From NCBI GenBank assembly GCA_036881865.1, contig JBAJNM010000014.1, positions 1 to 41,485 on the forward strand: a stretch of DNA of 41,485 nucleotides, written 5' to 3'. Position 1 is the first letter of the stretch; the number at the start of each line of letters is the position of its first letter. The notes beneath the pieces are model-generated. The model ran no database searches and had not been told where the DNA came from. It saw only the letters and a program-made list of their open reading frames with translations. This document shows positions 34,310 to 41,485 of the stretch, piece after piece. This DNA is from Parvularculales bacterium. GTDB lineage: Bacteria > Pseudomonadota > Alphaproteobacteria > JAPOUT01 > JBAJNM01. The position numbers and the translations under genes are program-made.

Positions 34310-36726
34310 AACGTCGTTTCCATAATCTCCGTCAAAACGGCCCATGCGGCTATGGTTCCGATCAGCGCTGCGATACAGGCCGTTATGAGTCCCAGAAGGC
34401 TGTATTCCAGAACGTGAGTCCAGATGATATGGCCCCGTGTTGCTCCCAGAACTTTAAGCACGACTGATTCGTACAGTCTCTTTGAATAACCTGCTGCCAT
34501 GGCCCCTGCCAGCACCAGAGTACCGGCCAGCAGGGTGATACTGCTGATGACCCGCACGGCGGAGGTAAGACTGGCCAGAAGATCATTAATCTGCTCCAGA
34601 GTTTCCTTGATGCGGATAATCGTGACGTGAGGAAGGGCGGTTGCGACCCGTTTTTGAAAGGGTTCCTCATCTTGCGGGTCCATGGTGACGCTTGCCATAT
34701 AACTATGGGGTGCGGCGACCAGTGAATTGGGAGAAAACACCAGAACAAAATTGATACCCAGGCCATTCCAGTTGATCTGGCGGGTGTTGGCAATGGTTGC
34801 CGTCAGCCGCCGCCCCAGCACATTGACGGTTAGCGTGTCTCCGATATCAAGGCCAAAGCCCCGGGCCAGTTCTTCATCAAGAGACACGAGAGGGGGGCCG
34901 TCATAATCTTCCGGCCACCACGACCCTCTCACCAGTGTCGAGCCTTGCGGCAGATGGCTTTCGTAAGTCAGGCCTCTGTCGCCTCGCAGCACCCATGCAA
35001 CATCGGGCGGCGGGGTCAGGTTTTCGGAGGGAGTGCCGCCAAGGGAAACAATGCGTCCCCGCAACATGGGTACCCGGCTGGCCTCTACCGGCCCGCCACG
35101 GGAGACCCCGGAGAGCAGGCGTTCAAACTCGTCGAATTCATAGTTTTGCAGGCCGACAAAGAAAAATGAGGGTGCACGCTCCGGCAGTTCATTTTCCACC
35201 TGCCGGATGATGTTGCCGTCAATCATGGCGATGGTGACCAGCAATGTAAGCCCGAGGCCCAATGATAAAACCACTCCCGGCGTAGGAGCGCCGGGCCGGT
35301 GCAGGTTGGCAAGGGCCATGCGCCATGAGGGGCGTTTTAGGCGCGGGGCTTTGCGGGCGAGTTTCATAAGCGCCCATGCGGTCAGGCGCAACAGGATGAA
35401 ACTGGCGCCGAGTCCCAGCACAAACCATATTGCAAACCGGCGCTCTTCGGTTAAACCGATCGCCAGAGCGACCAGAAGCGCCAGCGTACCGGCGGCAAGG
35501 GCAACATAGTGAAAGCGTGGCCAGGAGCGGTGCGTCTCGATAATGTCACGGAATAGCCGCGCCGGAGGAATGTCTCTGGCGCGGGCCAGAGGCCATACGG
35601 CAAACAGGAAAGCCACCAGAACGCCGTAAACGGCGGCCAGAAACAAAGGGGCCGGATATACGGTAATCCGGGCAGGCACCGGCAGATCGCCCACCAGCGC
35701 CGTTTGCAACAATAGCGGCGTGAGGGCTCCCAGCGCTATTCCCACGACGATACCGACCATCGCCAGCGCCATCACCTGAAGAAGATAGATCTTGAAAATC
35801 AGAGAACCGGAAGATCCCAGACATTTGAACGTTGCAATCACATCCTGACGGCCATCCACGTAGCCCCGCACGGCATTGCCGACACCGACACCACCCACCA
35901 CCAGTGCCGTCAGCCCCACCAGTCCCAGAAACAGCGATATACGCTCTATAAAACGGCGCACGCCGGGGGCACCGTCGGAGCGGTCCTGAATACGCCAGCC
36001 GGCATCGGGAAAGGCCGCCTGCGTTTCTGCTGTCCAGTTTGCGATGTCGGCGACTTCCTGCTGCGTTTCCGGCAGCCGCACCCGGTAGTGCCAGTTGGCG
36101 ATACTGCCCGGCCGCACCAGCCCTGTCCCGTCAAGAGCGTCCTGTCCCACCAGCAAACGGGGTCCAAGGCCAAACCCTGCCGAAAGCAGGTCCGGCTCGT
36201 GGATCAACAGGGCACGCAGTTCAACATCCGCATCCCCCAGTCTCAGCACATCGCCCGGGACGATACCAAGCCTGTCCGCTAATGTTGAAACGGCAACCGC
36301 TCCCCACAGACCCGTCGCAGGGTTCCGCTTCAGGGCGTCGTCCATGGCGAGGGGCGGGTCAAGGGTCAGCGTTCCATAAAGAGGGTAGGCATCATCCACC
36401 GCCTTGAGTTCTACCAGTGTGCGTTCATTCTGCGTTCCCGCCATGGCCCGCAGGGTCACCACCTCGGATACCGAACCGGCCTGTTCAATCCACGCCCGCT
36501 CCGTCTCATCTACCGGACGGTGGACAAGCCGTACATCTATATCACCACCCAGAATACTTTGTCCTTCCGAGGCCATTCCTTCCACCAGAGAAGATGAAAC
36601 GGACCCCACCGCTGCTATCGCCGCAACACCGAGAGTCAGGCAGGCCAGAAAAATCCGGAACCCCGAAAGCCCGCTTCGTAACTCGCGCCGTGCCAGACGC
36701 AGGGCAATGCCAAATTCGTTAATCAT
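34177..36726 (-). CDS. Large FtsX-family ABC permease (YbbP-like)
   Basis: This 849-residue permease has two FtsX domains. The pattern is an N-terminal helix (FRIFLACLTLGVAAIAAVGSVSSSL), a periplasmic domain, three helices (about 265-380), more central helices, a second periplasmic domain, and three C-terminal helices ending GLVGTWRVLGQKSMPILR. This size and layout match the YbbP family that pairs with YbbA/LolD-like ATPases beside the esterase tesA. It starts 3 bases after the ATPase stop. The last residues (ARQG) and stop are encoded by microrepeat DNA, so the natural C-terminus may have been altered slightly. Substrate unknown; lipid or lipoprotein handling is often suggested. Confidence 0.9.
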   Translation of the reverse strand: MINEFGIALRLARRELRSGLSGFRIFLACLTLGVAAIAAVGSVSSSLVEGMASEGQSILGGDIDVRLVHRPVDETERAWIEQAGSVSEVVTLRAMAGTQNERTLVELKAVDDAYPLYGTLTLDPPLAMDDALKRNPATGLWGAVAVSTLADRLGIVPGDVLRLGDADVELRALLIHEPDLLSAGFGLGPRLLVGQDALDGTGLVRPGSIANWHYRVRLPETQQEVADIANWTAETQAAFPDAGWRIQDRSDGAPGVRRFIERISLFLGLVGLTALVVGGVGVGNAVRGYVDGRQDVIATFKCLGSSGSLIFKIYLLQVMALAMVGIVVGIALGALTPLLLQTALVGDLPVPARITVYPAPLFLAAVYGVLVAFLFAVWPLARARDIPPARLFRDIIETHRSWPRFHYVALAAGTLALLVALAIGLTEERRFAIWFVLGLGASFILLRLTAWALMKLARKAPRLKRPSWRMALANLHRPGAPTPGVVLSLGLGLTLLVTIAMIDGNIIRQVENELPERAPSFFFVGLQNYEFDEFERLLSGVSRGGPVEASRVPMLRGRIVSLGGTPSENLTPPPDVAWVLRGDRGLTYESHLPQGSTLVRGSWWPEDYDGPPLVSLDEELARGFGLDIGDTLTVNVLGRRLTATIANTRQINWNGLGINFVLVFSPNSLVAAPHSYMASVTMDPQDEEPFQKRVATALPHVTIIRIKETLEQINDLLASLTSAVRVISSITLLAGTLVLAGAMAAGYSKRLYESVVLKVLGATRGHIIWTHVLEYSLLGLITACIAALIGTIAAWAVLTEIMETTFVFLPGVLAGTAFTASVITVILGLVGTWRVLGQKSMPILRARQG

Positions 36727-36729
36727 GAT

Positions 36730-37446
36730 TTATGAGTCACCCTGTCTTGTTTCTTTCTCGATTAGACCGTCTTTCAGATGAATCATGCGCTGACAGCGGG
36801 CCGCCAGCGCCATATCGTGGGTAATCAGAACAAGCGTCGCCTGCCGGGCCGCCTGTAATTCGAACATGAGCGACATGATTTGTGCGCCCGTTGTGCCATC
36901 CAGATTACCGGTCGGTTCATCGGCCATCAAAATGGCGGGATCACCCACAACCGCACGGGCCAACGCGACCCGTTGCTGTTCACCGCCGGATAGCTGGCTC
37001 GGGTAATGCTCTATCCGGTGCGATAGGCCGACACGGTCCAGCTCCGCACGTGCCTGCTCAAAGGCATCCGTCTCTCCGGCAAACTCGAGAGGGATGGCGA
37101 CATTCTCCAGCGCCGTCATGGTAGGAGCCAGATGAAACGACTGAAAAACAATGCCGATGGATTTACGCCGTAACCGCGCAAGACCATCTTCGTCCAGCGC
37201 GCCCATATCCTGTCCCACGACGGTAATGCTCCCCGTCGTCGGACGCTCCAGCCCTGCCATCACCATCAGCAGGGTGCTTTTGCCCGAACCGCTCGGCCCC
37301 ACCAGACTAACCGACTCCCCGCGGGCTACCCTGAAATCGACACCCCTCAGGATATTGACCTCGCCACCTGCACTGGGCAATGTAAGATGGACGCCATCGA
37401 CAAGAATGGCGTCCTCTTTGTTTTTTGTATAAGTTGTCGTGTTCAT
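36730..37446 (-). CDS. ABC transporter ATP-binding protein (YbbA/LolD-like)
   Basis: This 238-residue ATPase is of the LolD/MacB class. Walker A is [20 protein letters not shown], the signature is [15 protein letters not shown], Walker B is [12 protein letters not shown], and the H-loop is ITHDMAL. It pairs with the permease downstream and is divergent from tesA; its start at 37446 lies 34 bases from the tesA start, as in the ybbA/tesA arrangement of many proteobacteria. The two promoters must therefore overlap coding DNA. Confidence 0.93.
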   Translation of the reverse strand: MNTTTYTKNKEDAILVDGVHLTLPSAGGEVNILRGVDFRVARGESVSLVGPSGSGKSTLLMVMAGLERPTTGSITVVGQDMGALDEDGLARLRRKSIGIVFQSFHLAPTMTALENVAIPLEFAGETDAFEQARAELDRVGLSHRIEHYPSQLSGGEQQRVALARAVVGDPAILMADEPTGNLDGTTGAQIMSLMFELQAARQATLVLITHDMALAARCQRMIHLKDGLIEKETRQGDS

Positions 37447-37480
37447 AAGTCCAGTGTGTCACGAAAAGGAGCGTTCGAAA

Positions 37481-38170
37481 ATGGCTAGCGGTATTTTTTA
37501 CCGGCTTCGACACATATTGGTGACGTTAGGTCTTGTGACGTTGGTTCTTGCGGCAGGGGGCGTCGTGCTGGCCTTGTTGCTGGCAGATTCTCCGTCGAAG
37601 GCGACAGGGGAGAAGGTCCTGCTGGCTTTCGGAGACAGCCTTACGGCGGGTTATGGATTGCCGGCCCGGTCCGGATTTACCCGGCAACTGGAGACGGCTT
37701 TGCGGGCCAGAGGTCATAATGTGCGCATCATTAACGGTGGTGTGTCAGGGGATACGACAGCGGAAGGCCGCGCCCGCCTTGACTGGACTCTCACGCCGGA
37801 TACTGACGGGGTTATTCTGGAACTGGGGGCGAATGATGCCCTGCGCGGCGTGGACCCGTCAATAACGGAAGAAAATCTGAAGGATATTCTCTCGCGTCTG
37901 GGCGCCCGCAATTTACCGGTTTTGCTTACGGGTATGTATGCGCCCCCTAATATGGGGATTTCTTACATGTTTAAATTTAACGGTATCTATTCGGACCTTG
38001 CCGATGAGTACGATGTGGTGTTTTATCCGTTTTTTCTGGAAGATGTTGCCGCCAAGCGTTCTTTGAACCTGCCCGACGGGATTCATCCCAACGCTAAGGG
38101 CGTTGAAATTATCGTGGAGAATATTGTGCCCTATGTGGAGGAACTTCTTGAACGGATACCGCCTTCCTGA
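37481..38170 (+). CDS. tesA: TesA-like GDSL arylesterase/lysophospholipase
   Basis: This 229-residue GDSL hydrolase has an N-terminal membrane or signal segment (about residues 11-34). The nucleophile is Ser53 in FGDSLTAGYGL, block III is ELGANDALRG, and the catalytic Asp199-His202 is in DGIHPN. AAAGGAGCG precedes the ATG at 37481, which I prefer to an ATG at 37439. Family members hydrolyse acyl esters and thioesters in the periplasm. It lies beside the YbbA/YbbP-like transporter, a long-conserved association. Confidence 0.92.
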   Translation: MASGIFYRLRHILVTLGLVTLVLAAGGVVLALLLADSPSKATGEKVLLAFGDSLTAGYGLPARSGFTRQLETALRARGHNVRIINGGVSGDTTAEGRARLDWTLTPDTDGVILELGANDALRGVDPSITEENLKDILSRLGARNLPVLLTGMYAPPNMGISYMFKFNGIYSDLADEYDVVFYPFFLEDVAAKRSLNLPDGIHPNAKGVEIIVENIVPYVEELLERIPPS

Positions 38171-38198
38171 CATTAAAACCTGAAAGAGGAGATATTTT

Positions 38199-39242
38199 AT
38201 GGAATACCGGACGCTGGGACGAACGGATTTGAAGGTCAGTGCCATCTGCCTTGGCACGATGACGTGGGGAGAGCAGAACAGCGAGGCCGACGGTCATGAG
38301 CAGATGGATTATGCCGTCGAGCAGGGCATTAATTTTTTTGATACGTCAGAGATGTATGCCGTTCCGCCGCGCCGTGAGACACAGGGCTCGACGGAGCGGA
38401 TTATCGGAAGCTGGTTCAAGAAGACCGGTCTGCGCGATAAGATTATTCTGGCGACCAAGGTTGCAGGACGTGCGCCTTTTGACTGGTTGCGCAAGGATGG
38501 TTCGCCTACGGAGCAATCCGCCGCCCAGATCAATGAGGCTGTTGATGCCTCTCTTGAGCGGTTGCAGACGGACTATATTGATCTGTATCAGTTGCACTGG
38601 CCCGACCGCCCGATGGCGTTATTTGGCGGCAAACTGGGCTACAAGCACGTAGAAGGCGAGAGCAACCCCATTGACGGGATTCTGGAGGTTCTGGGTGATC
38701 TGGTGAAAACCGGAAAAGTGCGTCATATCGGACTTTCCAACGAGACGCCGTGGGGGACGATGAGTTTTTTGCACCATGCCGGGGTGAATGGCCGCCCGCG
38801 GGTGCAATCTATTCAAAACGCCTATAATTTTCTCAACCGGACGTTTGAGCTGGGCGGTTCGGAAATCGCCATGCGCGAACAGGTGGGGCTATTGGCCTAT
38901 TCACCTCTGGCGCAGGGCTATCTGACCGGCAAATATCAGAATGGTGCCTTGCCGGAAGGCTCCCGCAAGGCACTGTTTGACCGCCTGCAACGCTATGAGA
39001 CTCCGGGCACTTCCGAGGCTATAGACAGTTATCTGGCGCTGGCCAAAACACACGGTCTTGATGCCTCGCAGATGGCCAATCAGTTTGTGACGACACGGCC
39101 TTTTGTGACAAGCAACATTATCGGTGCGACCTCGATGGAGCAATTGAAACTGGCTGTAGGTTCTCATGAGATTAACCTGACAAAGGAGATAGAAAAGGAG
39201 ATTGAATCGATCCATCTGCGTCAGTCTAATCCCTGCCCCTAA
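38199..39242 (+). CDS. tas: Tas-type aldo/keto reductase
   Basis: This 347-residue NADP(H)-dependent reductase closely follows E. coli Tas (GTMTWGEQNSEAD, AEMY/SEMYAVPPR, TQGSTERIIG). The catalytic tetrad is Asp48, Tyr53, Lys87 and His133. The TIM barrel is full length. GGAG precedes the ATG, 28 bases after tesA. Substrate unknown. The final 160 coding bases are repeated, about 90 percent identical, at 41120-41279; the copy here is attached to the intact gene. Confidence 0.93.
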   Translation: MEYRTLGRTDLKVSAICLGTMTWGEQNSEADGHEQMDYAVEQGINFFDTSEMYAVPPRRETQGSTERIIGSWFKKTGLRDKIILATKVAGRAPFDWLRKDGSPTEQSAAQINEAVDASLERLQTDYIDLYQLHWPDRPMALFGGKLGYKHVEGESNPIDGILEVLGDLVKTGKVRHIGLSNETPWGTMSFLHHAGVNGRPRVQSIQNAYNFLNRTFELGGSEIAMREQVGLLAYSPLAQGYLTGKYQNGALPEGSRKALFDRLQRYETPGTSEAIDSYLALAKTHGLDASQMANQFVTTRPFVTSNIIGATSMEQLKLAVGSHEINLTKEIEKEIESIHLRQSNPCP

Positions 39243-39246
39243 GGGG
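39083..39246 (+). repeat. Left copy of a 164-bp direct repeat (reductase 3' end)
   Basis: This is the last 53 codons of the aldo/keto reductase plus 4 bases. It aligns without gaps to 41120-41283, 2037 bases away, with 16 mismatches in the 160 coding positions by hand count. A 40-nt run near the end is identical. The pair brackets a small ORF and thyA. Confidence 0.9.
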
Positions 39247-39289
39247 TTAAGTCCGTTCGTCGGGTAAACCGGGGGATTTAAGAGAGAAA

Positions 39290-39661
39290 ATGAAAATCAG
39301 GTTTAATCTCTCCCGGTACGACGATGGGACACCCGCGGTTGTCATAACCAATGAGCACGGGGCGCACATAGAAATTAGCGAAGAGTGGGGCTTTACTACT
39401 ACCGGGGATTCGCGGACTACGTCCAACCTCCTCAGAGCCCTGCCGGTAGCCTTTGAGAAGGCCGAAATTACTTCCCTGACGGGTCCTCCTGATTATGACG
39501 CCCATACGGAAGAAAAAGCCCGTCTCAAGGGTCCTGGCGATCTTTATATTACCAATGCGGCAACCATTGGCGGGCAGTCTACCGGTACTGACGGAACCTT
39601 TCCGGTTACCGAAGCGGGGCAGTGTTTTTCTCCGGACCAGTGTGTCTCAGACAAGACATAA
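39290..39661 (+). CDS. Hypothetical protein
   Basis: This 123-residue ORF begins MKIRFNLSRYDDGTPAVVITNEHGAHIEI after AAGAGAG. I do not recognise a family. No membrane segment or signal peptide is seen. The C-terminal third is rich in Thr, Gly and Ser and holds two cysteines. It lies between the repeated reductase ends, 47 bases after the reductase stop. It could be a real accessory gene or a chance ORF. Two smaller overlapping frames follow (to 39913) and look less convincing. Confidence 0.4.
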   Translation: MKIRFNLSRYDDGTPAVVITNEHGAHIEISEEWGFTTTGDSRTTSNLLRALPVAFEKAEITSLTGPPDYDAHTEEKARLKGPGDLYITNAATIGGQSTGTDGTFPVTEAGQCFSPDQCVSDKT

Positions 39662-39909
39662 CCGCACCGCTGAGTAATCCGGATCTCATCCTTGATCAGA
39701 GGCAAGCCGGCCAGTTCATTAAAACGCTCAGTGGAATGTCCTCTAAACCCGCTAACGGCAAAGGCCCGGACAACGGAGCGCCTCATAATGGGGAGAGGAA
39801 GTAGTAAAGAAATCAGATTTTTTTATAATGACCTTTCACCGGTGCAGGTTTCAAAATCCTGCGCAGAGGCGGAAGGAAGCCCTGTCTTCATAATCCGGTC
39901 ATCAAGACC

Positions 39910-40836
39910 CTAGACTGCGATTGGTGCCGAGATAGGAGGGGCCGGGTTAATCTTATTGGCATACCCTACAGGCTTATCCGCGTACCGTACCTCCTCTTCA
40001 CCCGGCGGAGACTCAAAAGGCAATTCCTTTTGGCCGCGCCACTCATTCAGGAGTCGGTGAGCGGACTTCGTGTTATGGCCCGGAAAACGAATCCGGAAGT
40101 CTTCAAAGCGAAAATCAAAGATGTTCCTGATGCTGGGGTTCATGAACAACACCGGCAAGGGCTTGGTTTTACGTTTTAACTGTTTACGCGCTTCATCAAC
40201 ATGATTGCTGTAGATGTGTGTATCACCCAATGTGTGAACGAACTCGCCCGGCGCAAGATCACACACCTGCGCAATCATCGAGGTGAGCAGAGCATAGGAG
40301 GCGATGTTAAAGGGGACCCCCAGAAAGAAATCTGCAGAACGCTGATAGAGCTGGCAGGAGAGTTTGCCGTCAGAAACATAAAACTGAAAAAGGCAATGAC
40401 AAGGTGGCAACTCCATCTCTTCAATTTCACTTACATTCCAGGCACTTACAACAAGGCGCCGGGAATGCGGATCCGTCCTGATCAGGGAGACAACCTGTTC
40501 AATCTGGTCAATGCTCTCGCCGTTGGCCGTGCCCCAGGATCGCCATTGATGCCCGTAGACAGGGCCCAGATTGCCATCCTCATCGGCCCATTCATCCCAT
40601 ATGGTAACCCCGTTTTCTTTCAGGTATCTGACATTTGTGTCGCCTTTGAGGAACCACAACAATTCATGGATGATGGATCTGACATGAAGTTTTTTTGTCG
40701 TCAGCAACGGGAACCCGTCAGCTAAATTAAACCGCATCTGACGACCAAACACACTGCGCGTACCGGTGCCGGTGCGGTCCTTCCGGTCAACACCATTCCT
40801 TAGAATGTCATCCATGAGATCAAGATACTGCCGCAT
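39910..40836 (-). CDS. thyA: ThyA, thymidylate synthase with an extra C-terminal segment
   Basis: ThyA methylates dUMP with methylene-tetrahydrofolate to make dTMP. From the ATG at 40836 ([12 protein letters not shown]) residues align with E. coli ThyA without indels: nucleophile Cys146 in [22 protein letters not shown], and His207/Tyr209 in [12 protein letters not shown] fall at identical positions. The protein is 308 residues rather than 264. The difference is about 44 residues inserted between FRFEDFRI (to 249) and the conserved C-terminus ([12 protein letters not shown]). The insert is charged and has a hairpin-forming DNA core at 40014-40032. ATGs at 40848 and 40845 are alternative starts. 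No folA follows. Confidence 0.93.
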   Translation of the reverse strand: MRQYLDLMDDILRNGVDRKDRTGTGTRSVFGRQMRFNLADGFPLLTTKKLHVRSIIHELLWFLKGDTNVRYLKENGVTIWDEWADEDGNLGPVYGHQWRSWGTANGESIDQIEQVVSLIRTDPHSRRLVVSAWNVSEIEEMELPPCHCLFQFYVSDGKLSCQLYQRSADFFLGVPFNIASYALLTSMIAQVCDLAPGEFVHTLGDTHIYSNHVDEARKQLKRKTKPLPVLFMNPSIRNIFDFRFEDFRIRFPGHNTKSAHRLLNEWRGQKELPFESPPGEEEVRYADKPVGYANKINPAPPISAPIAV

Positions 40837-40910
40837 GCATTCCATCATATATTTATTAAGGTTGGAATCAATAGACCCACAACCGGAAAGCCGACCTCTT
40901 CAAAAAATAC

Positions 40911-41078
40911 TTATACACAACATTTAGCTGACGAATTTCTAACCCCATCTTATGCTTAAGTTTATCTACATCTTTTATGCACCGGGTTACACACAGGGTT
41001 ATACACTGATTCGCGAAGATCAAAATATGGAAACGCTTAATCATTCTTGCTATGACCGGAGGTATGAACTTTTTCACA
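40911..41078. promoter_or_regulatory. Cluster of DnaA-box-like 9-mers upstream of thyA
   Basis: Two 9-mers match TTWTNCACA exactly: TTATACACA (40911-40919) and TTTTTCACA (41070-41078). Three more differ by one base: TTATCTACA (40962-40970), TTACACACA (40987-40995) and TTATACACT (40999-41007). All lie on the plus strand within 168 bases of AT-rich sequence with no convincing gene. They could control thyA or be a relic of a replication origin. Binding is not shown. Confidence 0.4.
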
Positions 41079-41119
41079 AGGTCAGATCTCTCTATTTACA
41101 TAGTTCAGCCGGCCAGCCG

Positions 41120-41279
41120 GTTTGTGACAACGCGGCCTTTTGTGACAACCAACATTATCGGTGCGATCTCCATGAAGCAATTGAAACCGGCCATAGGCTC
41201 CCGTGAGATTAACCTGACGCCGGAGATAGAAAAGGAGATTGAATCGATCCATCTGCGTCAGCCTAATCCCTGCCCCTAA
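41120..41279 (+). pseudogene. Orphan C-terminal fragment of the aldo/keto reductase
   Basis: The frame encodes FVTTRPFVTTNIIGAISMKQ and continues to HLRQPNPCP, matching the last 53 residues of the reductase with several substitutions. The barrel and all catalytic residues are absent. The reading frame extends upstream to an ATG at 41052 through unrelated sequence. It lies just before thpR, the position the intact reductase's 3' end would be expected to occupy without the intervening 2 kb. Confidence 0.85.
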
Positions 41280-41306
41280 GGGGTCGGGTTCGTTCGTGGG
41301 GCCTGA

Positions 41307-41485
41307 ATGCGCCGCCTGTTTACCGCTCTTGAGATTCCGGCTTCCCATACCGCCTGTCTGACAGCTCTGCAAGGCGGCGTTGAGGGGGCCCGCTGGATTG
41401 AGTCTGCGTCATTTCACATTACCTGGCGGTATATCGGCCCTGTGGAAGAGCCTGTAGCGCGGGATCTTGCAGCCGCTTTGGAAGA
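41307..41485 (+). CDS. thpR: ThpR, RNA 2',3'-cyclic phosphodiesterase (2'-5' RNA ligase family), 5' end only
   Basis: The frame from the ATG at 41307 reads MRRLFTALEIPASHTACLTAL, then GARWIESASFHITWRYIGPV, and is open to the right edge (59 codons). This is the N-terminus of a ThpR/LigT protein; FHITWRYIG carries the first HxT catalytic motif. The second HxT motif lies beyond the window. In many Alphaproteobacteria thpR is close to tesA, supporting the call. Confidence 0.85.
   Translation, partial: MRRLFTALEIPASHTACLTALQGGVEGARWIESASFHITWRYIGPVEEPVARDLAAALE

Noticed and set aside
34177-36726. Cell-division FtsX
   Set aside because: It is far larger than FtsX, has two FtsX-type domains and pairs with a LolD-like ATPase beside tesA, the YbbP arrangement.
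39231-39246. CCCCTAAGGGG palindrome around the reductase stop as a terminator
   Set aside because: Short stem, no loop to speak of and no T-tract; it is repeated only because the whole gene end is duplicated.
39622-39913. Two short plus-strand ORFs after the hypothetical gene
   Set aside because: They overlap each other, lack convincing ribosome-binding sites and have no recognisable features; at most decayed sequence.
1-41485. CRISPR array, tRNA or rRNA genes, prophage or intact insertion sequence
   Set aside because: None seen: no regular spaced repeats, no tRNA-like cloverleaf in the gaps, no transposase or integrase frame.

Overview
The window is a gene-dense bacterial chromosome segment. 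Gene content and order point to an alphaproteobacterium: tsaE-amgK-murU-addB-addA, ffh-rpsP-trmD-rplS-leuC, dapF-mtaB-ftsY-yciB, ccmA-B-C-D-G divergent from acnA, and small families such as DUF2794 and DUF1223. I cannot assign an order or genus. Almost everything is housekeeping; I see no prophage, CRISPR array, rRNA, tRNA or intact transposase. Many starts overlap the previous stop (ATGA, GTGA, TAATG), so translational coupling is common.

Layout. 1-8166 (minus): tsaE, amgK, murU, addB and addA; addA runs off the left edge. 8214-9839 (plus): an FAD-dependent ferredoxin reductase and its [2Fe-2S] ferredoxin. 10000-14775 (minus): ffh, rpsP, trmD, rplS and leuC behind a near-consensus sigma70-type promoter and a structured leader; rimM is missing from its usual place. 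14838-18590 (plus): dapF, mtaB, ftsY and yciB. 18539-20275: a DUF2332 gene divergent from a MarR-type regulator. 20334-20663: an inverted-repeat-bounded segment holding a dead ankyrin-repeat fragment. 20682-23592 (minus): ccmA, B, C, D and G for haem export and cytochrome c maturation; ccmD was found by hand. 23747-27370 (plus): acnA and a DUF1223 protein. 27350-32118 (minus): a Gld-type ABC transporter with a GldG-like protein and a DUF4340 protein. 32400-33533: DUF2794 and a Bax-inhibitor-1 family membrane protein. 34177-38170: a LolD-like ATPase and large FtsX-family permease divergent from the arylesterase tesA. 38199-41485: a Tas-type aldo/keto reductase, a small unknown ORF, thyA and the start of thpR.

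The unusual material is in the last 8 kb. Two genes have had their 3' ends duplicated: the FtsX-family permease (234-bp tandem copy) and the aldo/keto reductase (164-bp copies 2037 bp apart, enclosing thyA). The thyA product carries about 44 extra residues just before its conserved C-terminus, and a run of DnaA-box-like 9-mers lies between thyA and the second reductase fragment. Together these suggest that the tesA-thpR interval was rearranged by insertion or duplication. I did not find a clearly new multi-gene system. The least understood conserved module is the Gld-type ABC/DUF4340 operon.
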